Shown here: one piece after another, positions 7,848-15,933 of the stretch
Position numbering within the stretch: position 1 is the stretch's first letter
Layout: every line of letters begins with the position of its first letter
Origin: Sphingomonas edaphi
Lineage (GTDB): Bacteria > Pseudomonadota > Alphaproteobacteria > Sphingomonadales > Sphingomonadaceae
DNA: 64,000 nucleotides
Assembly: GCF_003583725.1 (NCBI RefSeq)
Contig: NZ_QXTF01000002.1
Span: 124,001-188,000, forward strand
Reading direction: 5' to 3'
Notes under the pieces: generated by a model
The model's input: only the letters and a program-made list of their open reading frames with translations
The model's database searches: none
What the model was told of the DNA's origin: nothing
Made by a program: the position numbers and the translations under genes

Positions 7848-9804
7848 GGTTGCGTGCCAGTGCGGTTGCAACCGCCGCGGCCAAAGTGCTGACCGTGAAG
7901 GGCTTGCGAAGCAAGTCATAGCCGATGAGATCGTCGCCTTCGCCCTCGCCTACATATCCGGTGACGAACAGAACCGCGATGTCGTGGCGCCGCGACTTGA
8001 TTTCCCGCACCATCTCGGGCCCGGTCATCTCCGGCATGATGACGTCGGAGATGACGAGATCGAACTCCATGCTGTCGAACAGGGCGAGTGCCTCCGAACC
8101 GCTAGCGCAAGCGATCGGCTCGTAACCTAGGTCTTCCAATGCGCCGACCGTGGCGGTTCGGACGCGCGGGTCGTCTTCGACCAGCAGAATGCGGGCGCCG
8201 GGCACCATTAATTCCTCATCGCTCTTCGCCTGCATCGCGGGATGGGTCCGAACGTTGCTCGCGGCGGCTTCGGTGCGTGGTAAGTAGATCGACACGGTCG
8301 TTCCTTGGCCGACCACGCTTTCTATTCCGACTTCGCCGCCTGACTGATGCGCGAAACCGAAAATCTGCGACAGGCCAAGGCCGGTCCCTTTACCGACTTC
8401 TTTGGTTGTGAAGAACGGTTCGAAGGCGCGCTCCTTGACCTCGGGGGTCATGCCGCATCCGGTATCGACTACGTCGATGCACAAATATTCCCCGGCGCGA
8501 ATATCGCCGACCTGGTTGGCGGTCATTTTTAGGTTGCGGCTACGAATCGTCAGCGTGCCCGTGCCGTCCATTGCATCCCGCGCATTCACCGCCAGGTTGA
8601 GGATGGCGTTTTCTAACTGGTGCGGGTCGACAAATACCGGCCAGCCGTCGTTTGCCAATTCAGTCCGGACCGTGATCCGTTCGCCCAACGTGCGATCAAG
8701 CAGCTCGCTCATCCCCCCGACCAGCTTCGCGCTATCGAGCCGTTCGGGCAGCAGCGGCTCGGACCGTGCGAAGGAGAGCAGTCGGCGGGTCAGCGCCGCT
8801 GCGCGCGTCGCGCCTTCCATCGCATTCGTCAGGTGGGTCATTACCTCGCGGCGGGGTCCGTTCAGGCGGCGGCGGGCTAAGTCGATGCCGCCAACCACGA
8901 CGGCCAACATATTGTTAAAGTCGTGCGCGATGCCGCCGGTTAGCTGCCCGACCGCTTCCATCTTCTGAACCTGACGAAGCTGGGCTTCGGCGGCCTGCCG
9001 CTCCTCGGCTTCGAGCTTGAGAGCCTGATTGGCTTGCCAAAGTTCCTGCGTGCGGTCGCGCACTGCCGCTTCAAGCTGCTGCGCGCGCTCCGCTTCGCTT
9101 TCGGCCTCTCGCCGTGACGCTGCATTCTGGCGAAGCGCTTGGACTGCCACGACACCCATAAAAATCGCGAACAGACCGACGATAACGCCCAGCCAAGATA
9201 GGTAGTCGGTGAGCCGGTCCGCTTCGGCGGAGAAGAACTGCGTTTCCTTGATCTTCGCGGACAGGGCGTCCCGCTCCGCCGTCGCAATTTCGCTCAGCTT
9301 GGCGCGAAGCTTGGTGCCGACATCATCCTTTTGCCCGGCCTCGGGTAGGGAGATCGAGTAATAATAATTGATGCCGTAGTTTTTCTGCTTTGAAACGACA
9401 TAGCGCGCGACGTTGCTGAATTGCTGGCCGCGTTGATCGAACAGCCTGCGGAGTTCGGTAACGCGTAGGCTCTGGTCGGAATTTGCTGAGACCGACTTTT
9501 CAAGTTGCCGAAGTTGCTGTTCCGCGAGCCGCCATTGCCCGTAGTAGCGGCTGCCCGTCTTCCGTTGCTCGTCGAGCGCATAGCGGCCCAGTGCGGCCTC
9601 CGCCCGCGCGATGCTGGCGTCCATGGTGCGGGTGAGCAGGGTCACGTCATAGGCATGACGTTCTGCATCCAGCGCCTTGTCGCGTGCACTGTTGGTGAAG
9701 GCGACGAGTACGACCATACCCAGCAGAACCAGGGTCGCAAAAAGGCCAACGGCCGCGGCACCGCCCCGGCGCCAGTCGAAGCTTCGGTCTTCCCCCGCCG
9801 TCAT
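7804..9804 (-). CDS. Hybrid sensor histidine kinase with C-terminal receiver
   Basis: A 666-residue membrane kinase. Membrane segments at about residues 17-37 and 202-224 enclose a helical periplasmic sensor region of roughly 165 residues (CHASE3-like in layout). A coiled coil (235-285) and the phospho-acceptor H294 in GGIAHDFNNML follow. The HATPase part shows NLAVNARDAM, DTGCGM and GKGTGLGLS. The receiver domain begins near ARILLVEDDPRVR and contains LVISDVIMPEM with the acceptor Asp. This H-box type is typical of alphaproteobacterial HisKA kinases that lack a paired response regulator. The signal is unknown. No paired regulator gene is adjacent. Confidence 0.92.
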   Translation of the reverse strand: MTAGEDRSFDWRRGGAAAVGLFATLVLLGMVVLVAFTNSARDKALDAERHAYDVTLLTRTMDASIARAEAALGRYALDEQRKTGSRYYGQWRLAEQQLRQLEKSVSANSDQSLRVTELRRLFDQRGQQFSNVARYVVSKQKNYGINYYYSISLPEAGQKDDVGTKLRAKLSEIATAERDALSAKIKETQFFSAEADRLTDYLSWLGVIVGLFAIFMGVVAVQALRQNAASRREAESEAERAQQLEAAVRDRTQELWQANQALKLEAEERQAAEAQLRQVQKMEAVGQLTGGIAHDFNNMLAVVVGGIDLARRRLNGPRREVMTHLTNAMEGATRAAALTRRLLSFARSEPLLPERLDSAKLVGGMSELLDRTLGERITVRTELANDGWPVFVDPHQLENAILNLAVNARDAMDGTGTLTIRSRNLKMTANQVGDIRAGEYLCIDVVDTGCGMTPEVKERAFEPFFTTKEVGKGTGLGLSQIFGFAHQSGGEVGIESVVGQGTTVSIYLPRTEAAASNVRTHPAMQAKSDEELMVPGARILLVEDDPRVRTATVGALEDLGYEPIACASGSEALALFDSMEFDLVISDVIMPEMTGPEMVREIKSRRHDIAVLFVTGYVGEGEGDDLIGYDLLRKPFTVSTLAAAVATALARNPSESRPIGGAAAAG

Positions 9805-9849
9805 GACGCCAGTCTAGACCCCCGATTCGGCCAGCGAAACCCTAAAAAC

Positions 9850-11052
9850 CTACTGAATGACGCCCGTCTTGCGGCCCGCCGCCTCAAACATGCCGAGTAT
9901 CTCGTCGACCTGTTCGCTTGAATGCTCGGCACAGAGAGAACAACGCAGTAGAGTCATGTTAGCGGGCGTCGCAGGCGGACGGGCGAGGTTCACGTAAAGG
10001 CCCTCGTTCAGCAGCGCTTCCCACATCGCCGCGCCCTTCTCTAGGTTGGGCATGATAACCGCGATAATTGCCGATTGCGGCTCGTCCGTTCCCAGCGTGA
10101 AGCCCAGCGACTTCAATGCGCCGTGCAGCTTCTTGCTGTTTTCCCACAGGTGGTCGCGTTTCGCCTTGCTATGCATCAGTTTGCGGATGGATGTCGCCGC
10201 GGTAGCGACGACGCTAGGCGGCAGCGACGCGGTAAAGACATAGGGCCGGCAAACCAGCCGGAGAATTTCGAATTTCGGATGGTTGGAAACGCAGAAGCCG
10301 CCGACCGTGCCGACCGACTTGGAGAAGGTGCCGATGATGAAGTCGACATCGTCGATCACGCCCTGCGCTTCAACCACGCCGCGTCCATTTTCGCCAATGA
10401 ATCCCATCGAATGGGCCTCGTCGACCAGCACCATGGCGCCATGCGCTTTCGAGACCGCCACCATTTCCTTGAGCGGCGCAATGTCGCCCAGCATCGAATA
10501 AACGCCTTCCAGCACGACCAGCTTGCCGGCCCCTTCGGGAAGGCGCTTCAGACGCTTTTCCAGCGCTTCGATATCGTTGTGACGGAACGGAACGATCTGC
10601 GCGTTACCGAGGGCGCAGCCGTCATAGATCGAAGCATGGCTGTCGATGTCGAGGATGATGTAGTCATCCTTGCCTGCCATGGTGGAAATGATGCCGAGGT
10701 TTGCCTGGTAGCCCGTCGAAAACACCATGGCATGATCCATGGCGTAGAAGTCCTTCAGCGCCTCTTCCACTGCCTTATGCCCGACGTAAGTGCCGTTGAG
10801 GACCCGGCTGCCCGTGGTGCCGGACCCGAACTTGTCGAGCGCGTCCTTGCCCGCGGCAATGACATCCGGATCGAACGTCATCCCCATGTAATTATAGGTG
10901 CCCAGCAGGATCGTCTTGCGCCCATTGCAGATAGCGACCGTAGGCGAAACAACCTCTTCCATCACCAAGTTGAAAGGATCGGTGACGCCGGTCGACAGCA
11001 GCTGTTCGCGCGTCTGAATCAGCGGGTCGAACTTGGAAAAGAGATCGGTCAA
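9850..11052 (-). CDS. spt: Serine palmitoyltransferase
   Basis: PLP-dependent alpha-oxoamine synthase (400 residues) that condenses L-serine with a long acyl thioester to 3-ketosphinganine, the first step of sphingolipid synthesis, in the cytoplasm. Visible active-site residues are K245 in GTFSKSVG (Schiff base), H139 in DIDSHAS (ring stacking), and D211 and H214 in VDEAHSMG. Length and sequence agree with the soluble homodimeric sphingomonad enzyme rather than with KBL or BioF. It lies 3 bases after the acyl carrier protein gene, so the acyl donor is likely an acyl-ACP. Together they form a two-gene operon. Confidence 0.93.
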   Translation of the reverse strand: MTDLFSKFDPLIQTREQLLSTGVTDPFNLVMEEVVSPTVAICNGRKTILLGTYNYMGMTFDPDVIAAGKDALDKFGSGTTGSRVLNGTYVGHKAVEEALKDFYAMDHAMVFSTGYQANLGIISTMAGKDDYIILDIDSHASIYDGCALGNAQIVPFRHNDIEALEKRLKRLPEGAGKLVVLEGVYSMLGDIAPLKEMVAVSKAHGAMVLVDEAHSMGFIGENGRGVVEAQGVIDDVDFIIGTFSKSVGTVGGFCVSNHPKFEILRLVCRPYVFTASLPPSVVATAATSIRKLMHSKAKRDHLWENSKKLHGALKSLGFTLGTDEPQSAIIAVIMPNLEKGAAMWEALLNEGLYVNLARPPATPANMTLLRCSLCAEHSSEQVDEILGMFEAAGRKTGVIQ

Positions 11053-11055
11053 AGG

Positions 11056-11301
11056 TCAGGCCGCCTTCAGCTTGTCCACCGCGTCGACCAGCTGGCCGAC
11101 ATTCTCGATCTCCGCCTGCTGGTTCATGGTGATGAGGATATCGAATTCGTCTTCGACATTGGCGACGAAGTCGAGGACGGTGAGGCTATCCCACTCCAGG
11201 TCCTGCGCGAAACGGGTGTCGTCGGCGATCGCGATACCCTTTTTGTTGAAGGGCTCGATCAGGGCCTTCACCCTGGCGTCTGTGTCGGCTCGGTCGGTCA
11301 T
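11056..11301 (-). CDS. Acyl carrier protein linked to sphingolipid synthesis
   Basis: An 81-residue acyl carrier protein. The phosphopantetheine site is S39 in EWDSLTVLDF. The start at 11301 gives the normal ACP length; a longer open frame upstream overlaps the DUF2147 gene and is discarded. The sequence differs from the housekeeping AcpP (which has the DSLD pattern and a more acidic helix II). It is immediately upstream of spt with a 3-base gap, matching the specialised AcpR next to spt in Caulobacter. Its likely job is to present the long acyl chain to serine palmitoyltransferase. Confidence 0.92.
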   Translation of the reverse strand: MTDRADTDARVKALIEPFNKKGIAIADDTRFAQDLEWDSLTVLDFVANVEDEFDILITMNQQAEIENVGQLVDAVDKLKAA

Positions 11302-11372
11302 GGCTCGCGTCCTAATCGGGGGCTTGCGCTTAAGCAACGAAATCGGGCGGGAAAGAGGCGGGAACGTGCCGC

Positions 11373-11762
11373 CTATTGCGGATCGGTCCTTGTCCAGAGT
11401 TGCGACTTGCACAGCATGCGCCCGATGGCGCAGCCGGTTACTTTGAGCCGGTCCGCGCCTACTAACCGGATCTCCGCCTTGGAACGGTGGTTCAGGTCGG
11501 GGATGAACAGGCGTCCCCTCCAGCGACCATTCCCTTTGTTTGTGAAGCCGCTGAGCAGTTGCTTCCCAATGAGTCCCGACGTGCCTCCGTCCAGCGCGTC
11601 GGCCTTCGCCTTGTCGGACGCCCACTGGACATGACCGCACAGGGCGTTGCCGCAACTAGCGATCAAGATGACAACCGTGCCCGACGGATTGCGCCAATGA
11701 CCCTCGACATCGTTCGTCGGCACTGGCTGGACGGTGAGCAACGCTGCAAGGAGCGGGATCAT
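11373..11762 (-). CDS. DUF2147 domain secreted protein
   Basis: A 129-residue protein with a short hydrophobic N-terminus (MIPLLAALLTVQPV) that may act as a signal peptide. A DUF2147 core follows: VEGHWRNPSGTVVILI, ALCGHVQWA, the GRWRGRLFIPD strand and the C-terminal LKVTGCAIGRMLCKSQLWTR, with four cysteines that could form disulfides. DUF2147 proteins are small predicted periplasmic beta-barrels of unknown function. It sits 71 bases upstream of acp on the same strand and could be in the same transcript. Confidence 0.85.
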   Translation of the reverse strand: MIPLLAALLTVQPVPTNDVEGHWRNPSGTVVILIASCGNALCGHVQWASDKAKADALDGGTSGLIGKQLLSGFTNKGNGRWRGRLFIPDLNHRSKAEIRLVGADRLKVTGCAIGRMLCKSQLWTRTDPQ

Positions 11763-11811
11763 GGATGAACGCTAACAAGCAACCGCTCGCGCGCCAAATC
11801 GATATTCGGCT

Positions 11812-12048
11812 TTAGCCAGCGGCACTTCGGCGAATGGTAGGGGTAGCGCGGCAGCGCTCGTTAAGTTCGTCGTAAGCCATCATCGGCCGCCCACGTGAGT
11901 CTTCGAGGGCATCAAGCTGAAAGCGGCGATCGCCCTGAACCTGAGAGCCGTAGGAAATGGCATCGTCGATCGACGGGAATTCGACGAAGTCGTTTTCACC
12001 TTGGCGCGGACCAGCGAGCAAGAGCAGTACAAGCCGGACTGGCTGCAA
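11812..12048 (-). CDS. Small hypothetical protein
   Basis: A 78-residue frame starting at TTG (12048) with a strong GGGAGG ribosome site 7-8 bases upstream, which is the main reason for calling it. The N-terminus is hydrophobic (VRLVLLLLAG), followed by DFVEFPSIDDAISYGSQ and FQLDALEDSRGRPMMAYDELNERC. The last part looks like an exchangeable domain in which a displayed residue or trait is read against a default value, but I do not recognise a named family. It lies between the DUF2147 gene and the divergent DUF6356-like gene. Confidence 0.5.
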   Translation of the reverse strand: MQPVRLVLLLLAGPRQGENDFVEFPSIDDAISYGSQVQGDRRFQLDALEDSRGRPMMAYDELNERCRATPTIRRSAAG

Positions 12049-12241
12049 CGCTTACCCTCCCATTTTGCAGACCATTTGGCCTCATCCGCAATTTGTCATC
12101 AATCGAGTCCTCTAGCAATCGGCCTGTCATTTCGATGCCGGATCGTCGCTTTGCCGCAACAATCACGTCTTCCGTCACCCCGAACCACTCCGCACTTGAC
12201 CGACAGTGGGTCCTTTGTCCGACTTCCCGGAGTCGAACGTG

Positions 12242-12637
12242 ATGATCGCACGGTCACGGGCCCATCTTGCTGATGCCGGAGAGCCATATTTCGAGCATCT
12301 ACGCTTTGCCACGACCGTTGGCCTGATGGCGCTGGCGGCAGGGCTGGCCTGCTTGGTGCACGCACTAATCCCCGCGCTTTGCCAGCGAACGGCGAGCCGA
12401 ACGATCGGCCTACTAGGTGTGCTGGTTGTTGACAGGCGCCGCCTGAAGGAGGTCGGACGCCGATCGAGCGAGGCGATCGCCTTCGCGTTTCTGGTCCTCA
12501 TGGGTTCGGCGATGGCGATCTTCTTCGCGGCTTCGCCCGCACCAGTCACGCTCCAGCTTTTTTACGGAACACTGGCCTTCAGTCTGCCGGTCACGCTGCT
12601 GCTCAGTAATAGCGAATTGGAGTCGGAAACGGCCTGA
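12242..12637 (+). CDS. DUF6356-like membrane protein with extra C-terminal helices
   Basis: A 131-residue protein. The first 70 residues match the DUF6356 pattern: HLADAGEPYFEHLRFA, then a helix in GLMALAAGLACLVHALIPAL and CQRTASRTI. DUF6356 proteins normally stop soon after this. Here the frame continues through a basic linker (VDRRRLKEVGRRSSE) into two more membrane segments (AIAFAFLVLMGSAMAIFFAA and LFYGTLAFSLPVTLLL). The ATG at 12242 has a GGAG about 10 bases upstream. Function unknown; likely inner membrane. The next gene on the same strand is the DUF5706-type protein 66 bases downstream. Confidence 0.7.
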   Translation: MIARSRAHLADAGEPYFEHLRFATTVGLMALAAGLACLVHALIPALCQRTASRTIGLLGVLVVDRRRLKEVGRRSSEAIAFAFLVLMGSAMAIFFAASPAPVTLQLFYGTLAFSLPVTLLLSNSELESETA

Positions 12638-12703
12638 CATCCCGCAGGGCTTGCCTTCGCATCCAAACCGCTGTTGCATAGCTCAACTTGCGAGGGGGTA
12701 GCG

Positions 12704-13282
12704 ATGAACGAGGCCGAACAGCCGGTTCCGATCAGCCAAGAAGAGCGGCGGATGCTTCGCCCCGGCCATCCCGACTATGAGTTTCCCAAAGAGGTGCACA
12801 ACCTTCTGGTCGCGGCCAACTCGACCAACATTACTTTATCGGGCATGGCAGATACGAAGGCATCGATCCTGATGGGCGCGAGCTTTGTGGTCTTCTCGAT
12901 GTCGATTGGCGATCTTGCCGAAGGCAAGGCTAGCCTTCCACTTCTCGTCCTGACGTTGTTCTCCTTCGTGGCGACCGTGTTCGGCGTGCTGACCGTCCGG
13001 CCGACCCGAATGCCTGTCACTAAGACGCCGATCCCCGCTGACAAGGTGAATATCCTTTTCTTTGGCAGTTACACCAACGCCGACCGCGAGGAATTCGTCG
13101 ACGAGATGATTAAGGTGCTATCCTCGGAGGAGGAGGTCTATCGCCGCATGACGCGCGATCTCTACGACCATGGCAGGGTTCTCCGCGACGACAAGTTCAG
13201 TTGGCTCTACTGGAGCTTTACCTTGTTCCTGGTCGGCATGGTGGCCACGGCGATCGCGGTCATCTGGCAACTGGTCAAATAG
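12704..13282 (+). CDS. Pycsar-effector-type (DUF5706) membrane protein, no cyclase partner seen
   Basis: A 192-residue protein with the DUF5706 / Pycsar effector arrangement. A helix with HNLLVAANSTNITLSGMADTK leads into membrane segment 1 (ASILMGASFVVFSMSIG). Segment 2 (LPLLVLTLFSFVATVFGVLTV), a cytoplasmic region with NILFFGSYTNADREEF, and a C-terminal segment 3 (FTLFLVGMVATAIAVIW) follow. The ATG at 12704 has GAGGGGG 7 bases upstream. In Pycsar defence the PycTM effector is gated by cCMP or cUMP made by an adjacent pyrimidine cyclase; no cyclase is encoded nearby here. Stand-alone members of this family exist and may have a housekeeping role. Confidence 0.8.
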   Translation: MNEAEQPVPISQEERRMLRPGHPDYEFPKEVHNLLVAANSTNITLSGMADTKASILMGASFVVFSMSIGDLAEGKASLPLLVLTLFSFVATVFGVLTVRPTRMPVTKTPIPADKVNILFFGSYTNADREEFVDEMIKVLSSEEEVYRRMTRDLYDHGRVLRDDKFSWLYWSFTLFLVGMVATAIAVIWQLVK

Positions 13283-13290
13283 CCCGGACG

Positions 13291-14208
13291 TTATAGCCAG
13301 CCGTGCTGTCGGTACCACCTGGCGGTGTCGGCAAGTCCTTGCTGTGTATCGATTTGCGGCGTCCAGAGTTCGGCGGGGGCGCCTCGCGCGGGATGGACTG
13401 CCCAGTCCGGATGACAGAAATAATTGACCCGATCCGGTGTCAGCTTAGCCCTCTCGCCGCGAACCATGCGGTCCAGCGCAGCGCCCGCCCGCAGAAACGC
13501 GCGCGGCGTGGACAGCGTAACGACTTTCCTGCCGACCGCTCGACCAAGCGCTTTCCCGAACTCATGATGGGTCCAACCGCCCTCGCGCGCGTCGTCTGGC
13601 TCAACCAACGCAGGGCCAGGGGTGGCTGGAGCAGCGAGCGCCAACAGAAGGCGTGACAGGTCGTCGACGTGGACTACCGACAGGCGACCACCCGGCGGTA
13701 ACAGGACGAGGCCTCGGTTTGCCATCCGGAAAAGTTCGAGCGTCTCGCGGTCGCCCGGCCCGTAGACGGCCGGTGGTCGGACGATAGCCGACGACAGCGG
13801 CGCTGCTTCGACTAGCTCTTCTGATCGCGCCTTGCTCGCTCCGTAAAGTGACAGCCCGGGTTCGCGCGCGGCCAGGGAGCTGACATGAACGAAGCGACTG
13901 ACGCCAACACGCTTGGCCGCGTCCAACATCCGCTGAGTTCCCGCGACGTTGCCAGCCTCGAAACCGGGCGCATCCTGGGCGTTAATCACGCCCGCCACGT
14001 GTATGACAGCATCGACGCCCTCCGCGAGCCTGTCCAGGCCGGCTTGGTCTTCCAACGATCCCGCGATCCATTCGACGCCATCCCGGTCCGAATGTGGGCG
14101 CCGGGTTAGTGCCCGAACGGCATGACCGCTTTGAAGGGCGAGATCGATCAGGCGACTGCCGACGAAGCCGGTGCCTCCCGTGATCGCCAGTTTCAGAGGG
14201 GCGACCAA
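13291..14208 (-). CDS. NAD-dependent epimerase/dehydratase (extended SDR)
   Basis: A 305-residue extended or atypical short-chain dehydrogenase. The N-terminal Rossmann motif TGGTGFVGSRL is followed by the HVAGV segment, VSSLAA (catalytic Ser region), YGASK (Tyr-Lys pair) and RPPAVYGPGD. The start is a TTG at 14208 (GGAAG upstream) inside the obgE 3' end; the overlap is 16 bases, so translation is probably coupled. The substrate is unknown. In Caulobacter the ceramide reductase CerR belongs to this superfamily and is encoded beside spt and acp; here the gene is about 2 kb from acp, so that is a candidate role only. Confidence 0.85.
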   Translation of the reverse strand: MVAPLKLAITGGTGFVGSRLIDLALQSGHAVRALTRRPHSDRDGVEWIAGSLEDQAGLDRLAEGVDAVIHVAGVINAQDAPGFEAGNVAGTQRMLDAAKRVGVSRFVHVSSLAAREPGLSLYGASKARSEELVEAAPLSSAIVRPPAVYGPGDRETLELFRMANRGLVLLPPGGRLSVVHVDDLSRLLLALAAPATPGPALVEPDDAREGGWTHHEFGKALGRAVGRKVVTLSTPRAFLRAGAALDRMVRGERAKLTPDRVNYFCHPDWAVHPARGAPAELWTPQIDTQQGLADTARWYRQHGWL

Positions 14209-15233
14209 GGCTTTTCTTCCGCCACGTCGGCGGCTTCGGACGCGCCCGGCCCAAGCTTTTCGAGAAAAGCGTCAAGTACCGGCTCGATGCCGATCCCGCC
14301 TGCAGCACTCATCGGGAACACCTTGGCCCCGCTCGCTTCGGCCAGTTCGGCGGACAGCGCGTCGATAAGTTCGTCGTCGAGCGTATCGATCTTGTTGAGC
14401 GCGACGATTACCGGTTTGTCCGCCAAGCCTTCGCCATAGGCATCGAGTTCATCCCGGACGATTCGATAGCTGGTCGCGACGTCCTCGTCATTGGCATCGA
14501 CGAGGTGCAGCAGCACCTTGCACCGCTCGATGTGGCCAAGGAAGCGGTCGCCGATGCCCGCGCCTTCAGCCGCGCCTTCGATCAGGCCGGGGATGTCGGC
14601 AACGACGAATTCTCGGCCACGATGGCTGACCACTCCAAGCTGCGGACGAAGTGTCGTGAACGCATAGGCGCCGACCTTTGCCTGCGCGTTGGTCACCGCA
14701 TTGATGAAGGTCGACTTGCCCGCGTTCGGAAGGCCAACAAGCCCGACGTCCGCGAGTAGCTTCAAACGGAGCCAGACCCACATTTCCTCGCCCGGCCAGC
14801 CCGTTCCATGCTGGCGCGGCGCCCGGTTGGTCGAAGTCTTGTAACTGGCATTGCCGCGTCCACCGTCACCGCCTTTGAGGAAATGGATGCGCTGACCTTC
14901 CTTCGTAAAGTCGGCAAGCACGGTGCGTTCTTCGTCGTCGGCAAGGATCTGCGTCCCGACCGGGACCTTGATCACGAGATCCTTGCCGCCGGCGCCAGTC
15001 ATGTTGCTGCCCGAACCGCCCTTGCCGCGCGGCGCACGGAAATGCTGCGTGTAGCGGAAATCGATCAGCGTATTGAGGCCGGGCACGGCCTCAAAAATAA
15101 TATCGCCCCCCTTGCCGCCTTCGCCGCCGTCGGGACCACCATACTCAATGAACTTTTCGCGCCGGAAGCTGACGGCGCCAGGGCCGCCCGCGCCCGAGCG
15201 AATAAAAATTTTTGCCTGGTCAAGAAAATGCAT
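14193..15233 (-). CDS. obgE: GTPase ObgE/CgtA
   Basis: A 346-residue essential GTPase that acts in 50S ribosome assembly and stress signalling. The Gly-rich Obg fold is at residues 1-158 (AGGPGAVSFRREKF, GGDGGRGNASYKTS). The G domain follows, with P-loop GLPNAGKST, DIPGL (G3), NKID (G4) and a C-terminal SAAGG (G5). The usual order rplU-rpmA-...-obgE is loosely kept: rpmA lies 2.3 kb away on the same strand, separated by a TetR gene, a hydrolase gene and a GNAT gene. It overlaps the SDR gene that follows it. Confidence 0.96.
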   Translation of the reverse strand: MHFLDQAKIFIRSGAGGPGAVSFRREKFIEYGGPDGGEGGKGGDIIFEAVPGLNTLIDFRYTQHFRAPRGKGGSGSNMTGAGGKDLVIKVPVGTQILADDEERTVLADFTKEGQRIHFLKGGDGGRGNASYKTSTNRAPRQHGTGWPGEEMWVWLRLKLLADVGLVGLPNAGKSTFINAVTNAQAKVGAYAFTTLRPQLGVVSHRGREFVVADIPGLIEGAAEGAGIGDRFLGHIERCKVLLHLVDANDEDVATSYRIVRDELDAYGEGLADKPVIVALNKIDTLDDELIDALSAELAEASGAKVFPMSAAGGIGIEPVLDAFLEKLGPGASEAADVAEEKPWSPL

Positions 15234-15283
15234 GGCCGCGCCTTTAACGACAATTGTGGCGTTTGCGTAGCGCGGTCTGCCAG

Positions 15284-15883
15284 TTAGCCGAGCGGCGGTC
15301 CCTCATCGCCGGCGATTCCCTTGATCAGGCCGACGGCATCGTCGCGGACCGCGGCACGCGGGAGGCCTGTCGCTGCGGCAATCTCGCTGCCGGCAAGGCT
15401 GTCGCCGATCGCCAACAAGACAAGGCCAAGCGTGACGCGATCCATCGGGCGCGTGTCGCCCGCATCGCGGAAGCCTTCAAGGATCGATTGGATCGTGTCT
15501 GCGACGGGCTTCAACGCCTCGCGCTGGCGGGTAAGGGCGATCCAGCCGATCAGCTCACCGGCCCGCTGCTCGGCGAAGGCGTCGAACATCGCGTCGACTA
15601 CGTCGCGCTCGCTCGCTTCGCCTCGGCGGCGCCGACCGATTGCTTCATTGATTGAATCGGAGACTTTTTGCGCAATATCTTCGGCAAGGGCACGGTGGAG
15701 ACCTGCTACCGAGCCGAAGTGATGCAACAGATTGGCGTGGGTGCGCCCAATCCTTGCACCGACTGCTTTTAACGTGACGGCCGCCACGCCCTCTTCGCGT
15801 AGCAGCGCTCGCGCTGCGGCTACGGCGGCAGCGCGGCTCTCTTCAGGCGAAAGGCGTTTACGATTCTGCAATGTTATTGACAT
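15284..15883 (-). CDS. TetR-family transcriptional regulator
   Basis: A 199-residue TetR regulator. The N-terminal helix-turn-helix spans about residues 16-62 (ALLREEGVAAVTLKAVGARIGRT HANLLHHFGS read in pieces). The ligand domain is helical, ending EGPPLG. It is divergent from the PF10118 hydrolase gene; a perfect TGACAT/ATGTCA palindrome overlaps its start codon and probably is its operator, giving repression of both genes. The inducer is unknown, but TetR regulators next to this hydrolase family often answer to fatty acyl or lipid-like ligands. Confidence 0.9.
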   Translation of the reverse strand: MSITLQNRKRLSPEESRAAAVAAARALLREEGVAAVTLKAVGARIGRTHANLLHHFGSVAGLHRALAEDIAQKVSDSINEAIGRRRRGEASERDVVDAMFDAFAEQRAGELIGWIALTRQREALKPVADTIQSILEGFRDAGDTRPMDRVTLGLVLLAIGDSLAGSEIAAATGLPRAAVRDDAVGLIKGIAGDEGPPLG

Positions 15884-15891
15884 TTATGTCA
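15878..15891. promoter_or_regulatory. Candidate TetR operator palindrome
   Basis: TGACAT, two central T, ATGTCA: perfect 6-base arms. It overlaps the TetR start codon at 15881-15883 and lies 43 bases before the likely hydrolase start at 15934. A TTGACA that could act as a -35 box for the hydrolase gene overlaps the left arm, though no convincing -10 follows. Autoregulation plus control of the divergent gene is the simplest reading. Confidence 0.6.
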
Positions 15892-15933
15892 GCAATGACG
15901 AAGTTGGAATTCCCAGCTGCTTGGAGTGGTTTG

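Noticed and set aside
10075-11634. 519-codon plus-strand open frame opposite spt and acp
   Set aside because: It is antisense to two well-recognised genes, has arginine/aspartate-rich composition typical of shadow frames in high-GC DNA, and no ribosome site.
11996-12178. 60-codon minus-strand frame upstream of the small hypothetical gene
   Set aside because: It overlaps the start and strong ribosome site of the better supported frame at 12048 and shows no family resemblance.
12242-13282. Possible complete Pycsar defence system
   Set aside because: Only the effector-type protein is present; no pyrimidine cyclase, and neighbours are housekeeping rather than defence genes.
15234-15283. Possible extra gene between obgE and the TetR gene
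   Set aside because: The gap is only 50 bases and has no start codon with a ribosome site.
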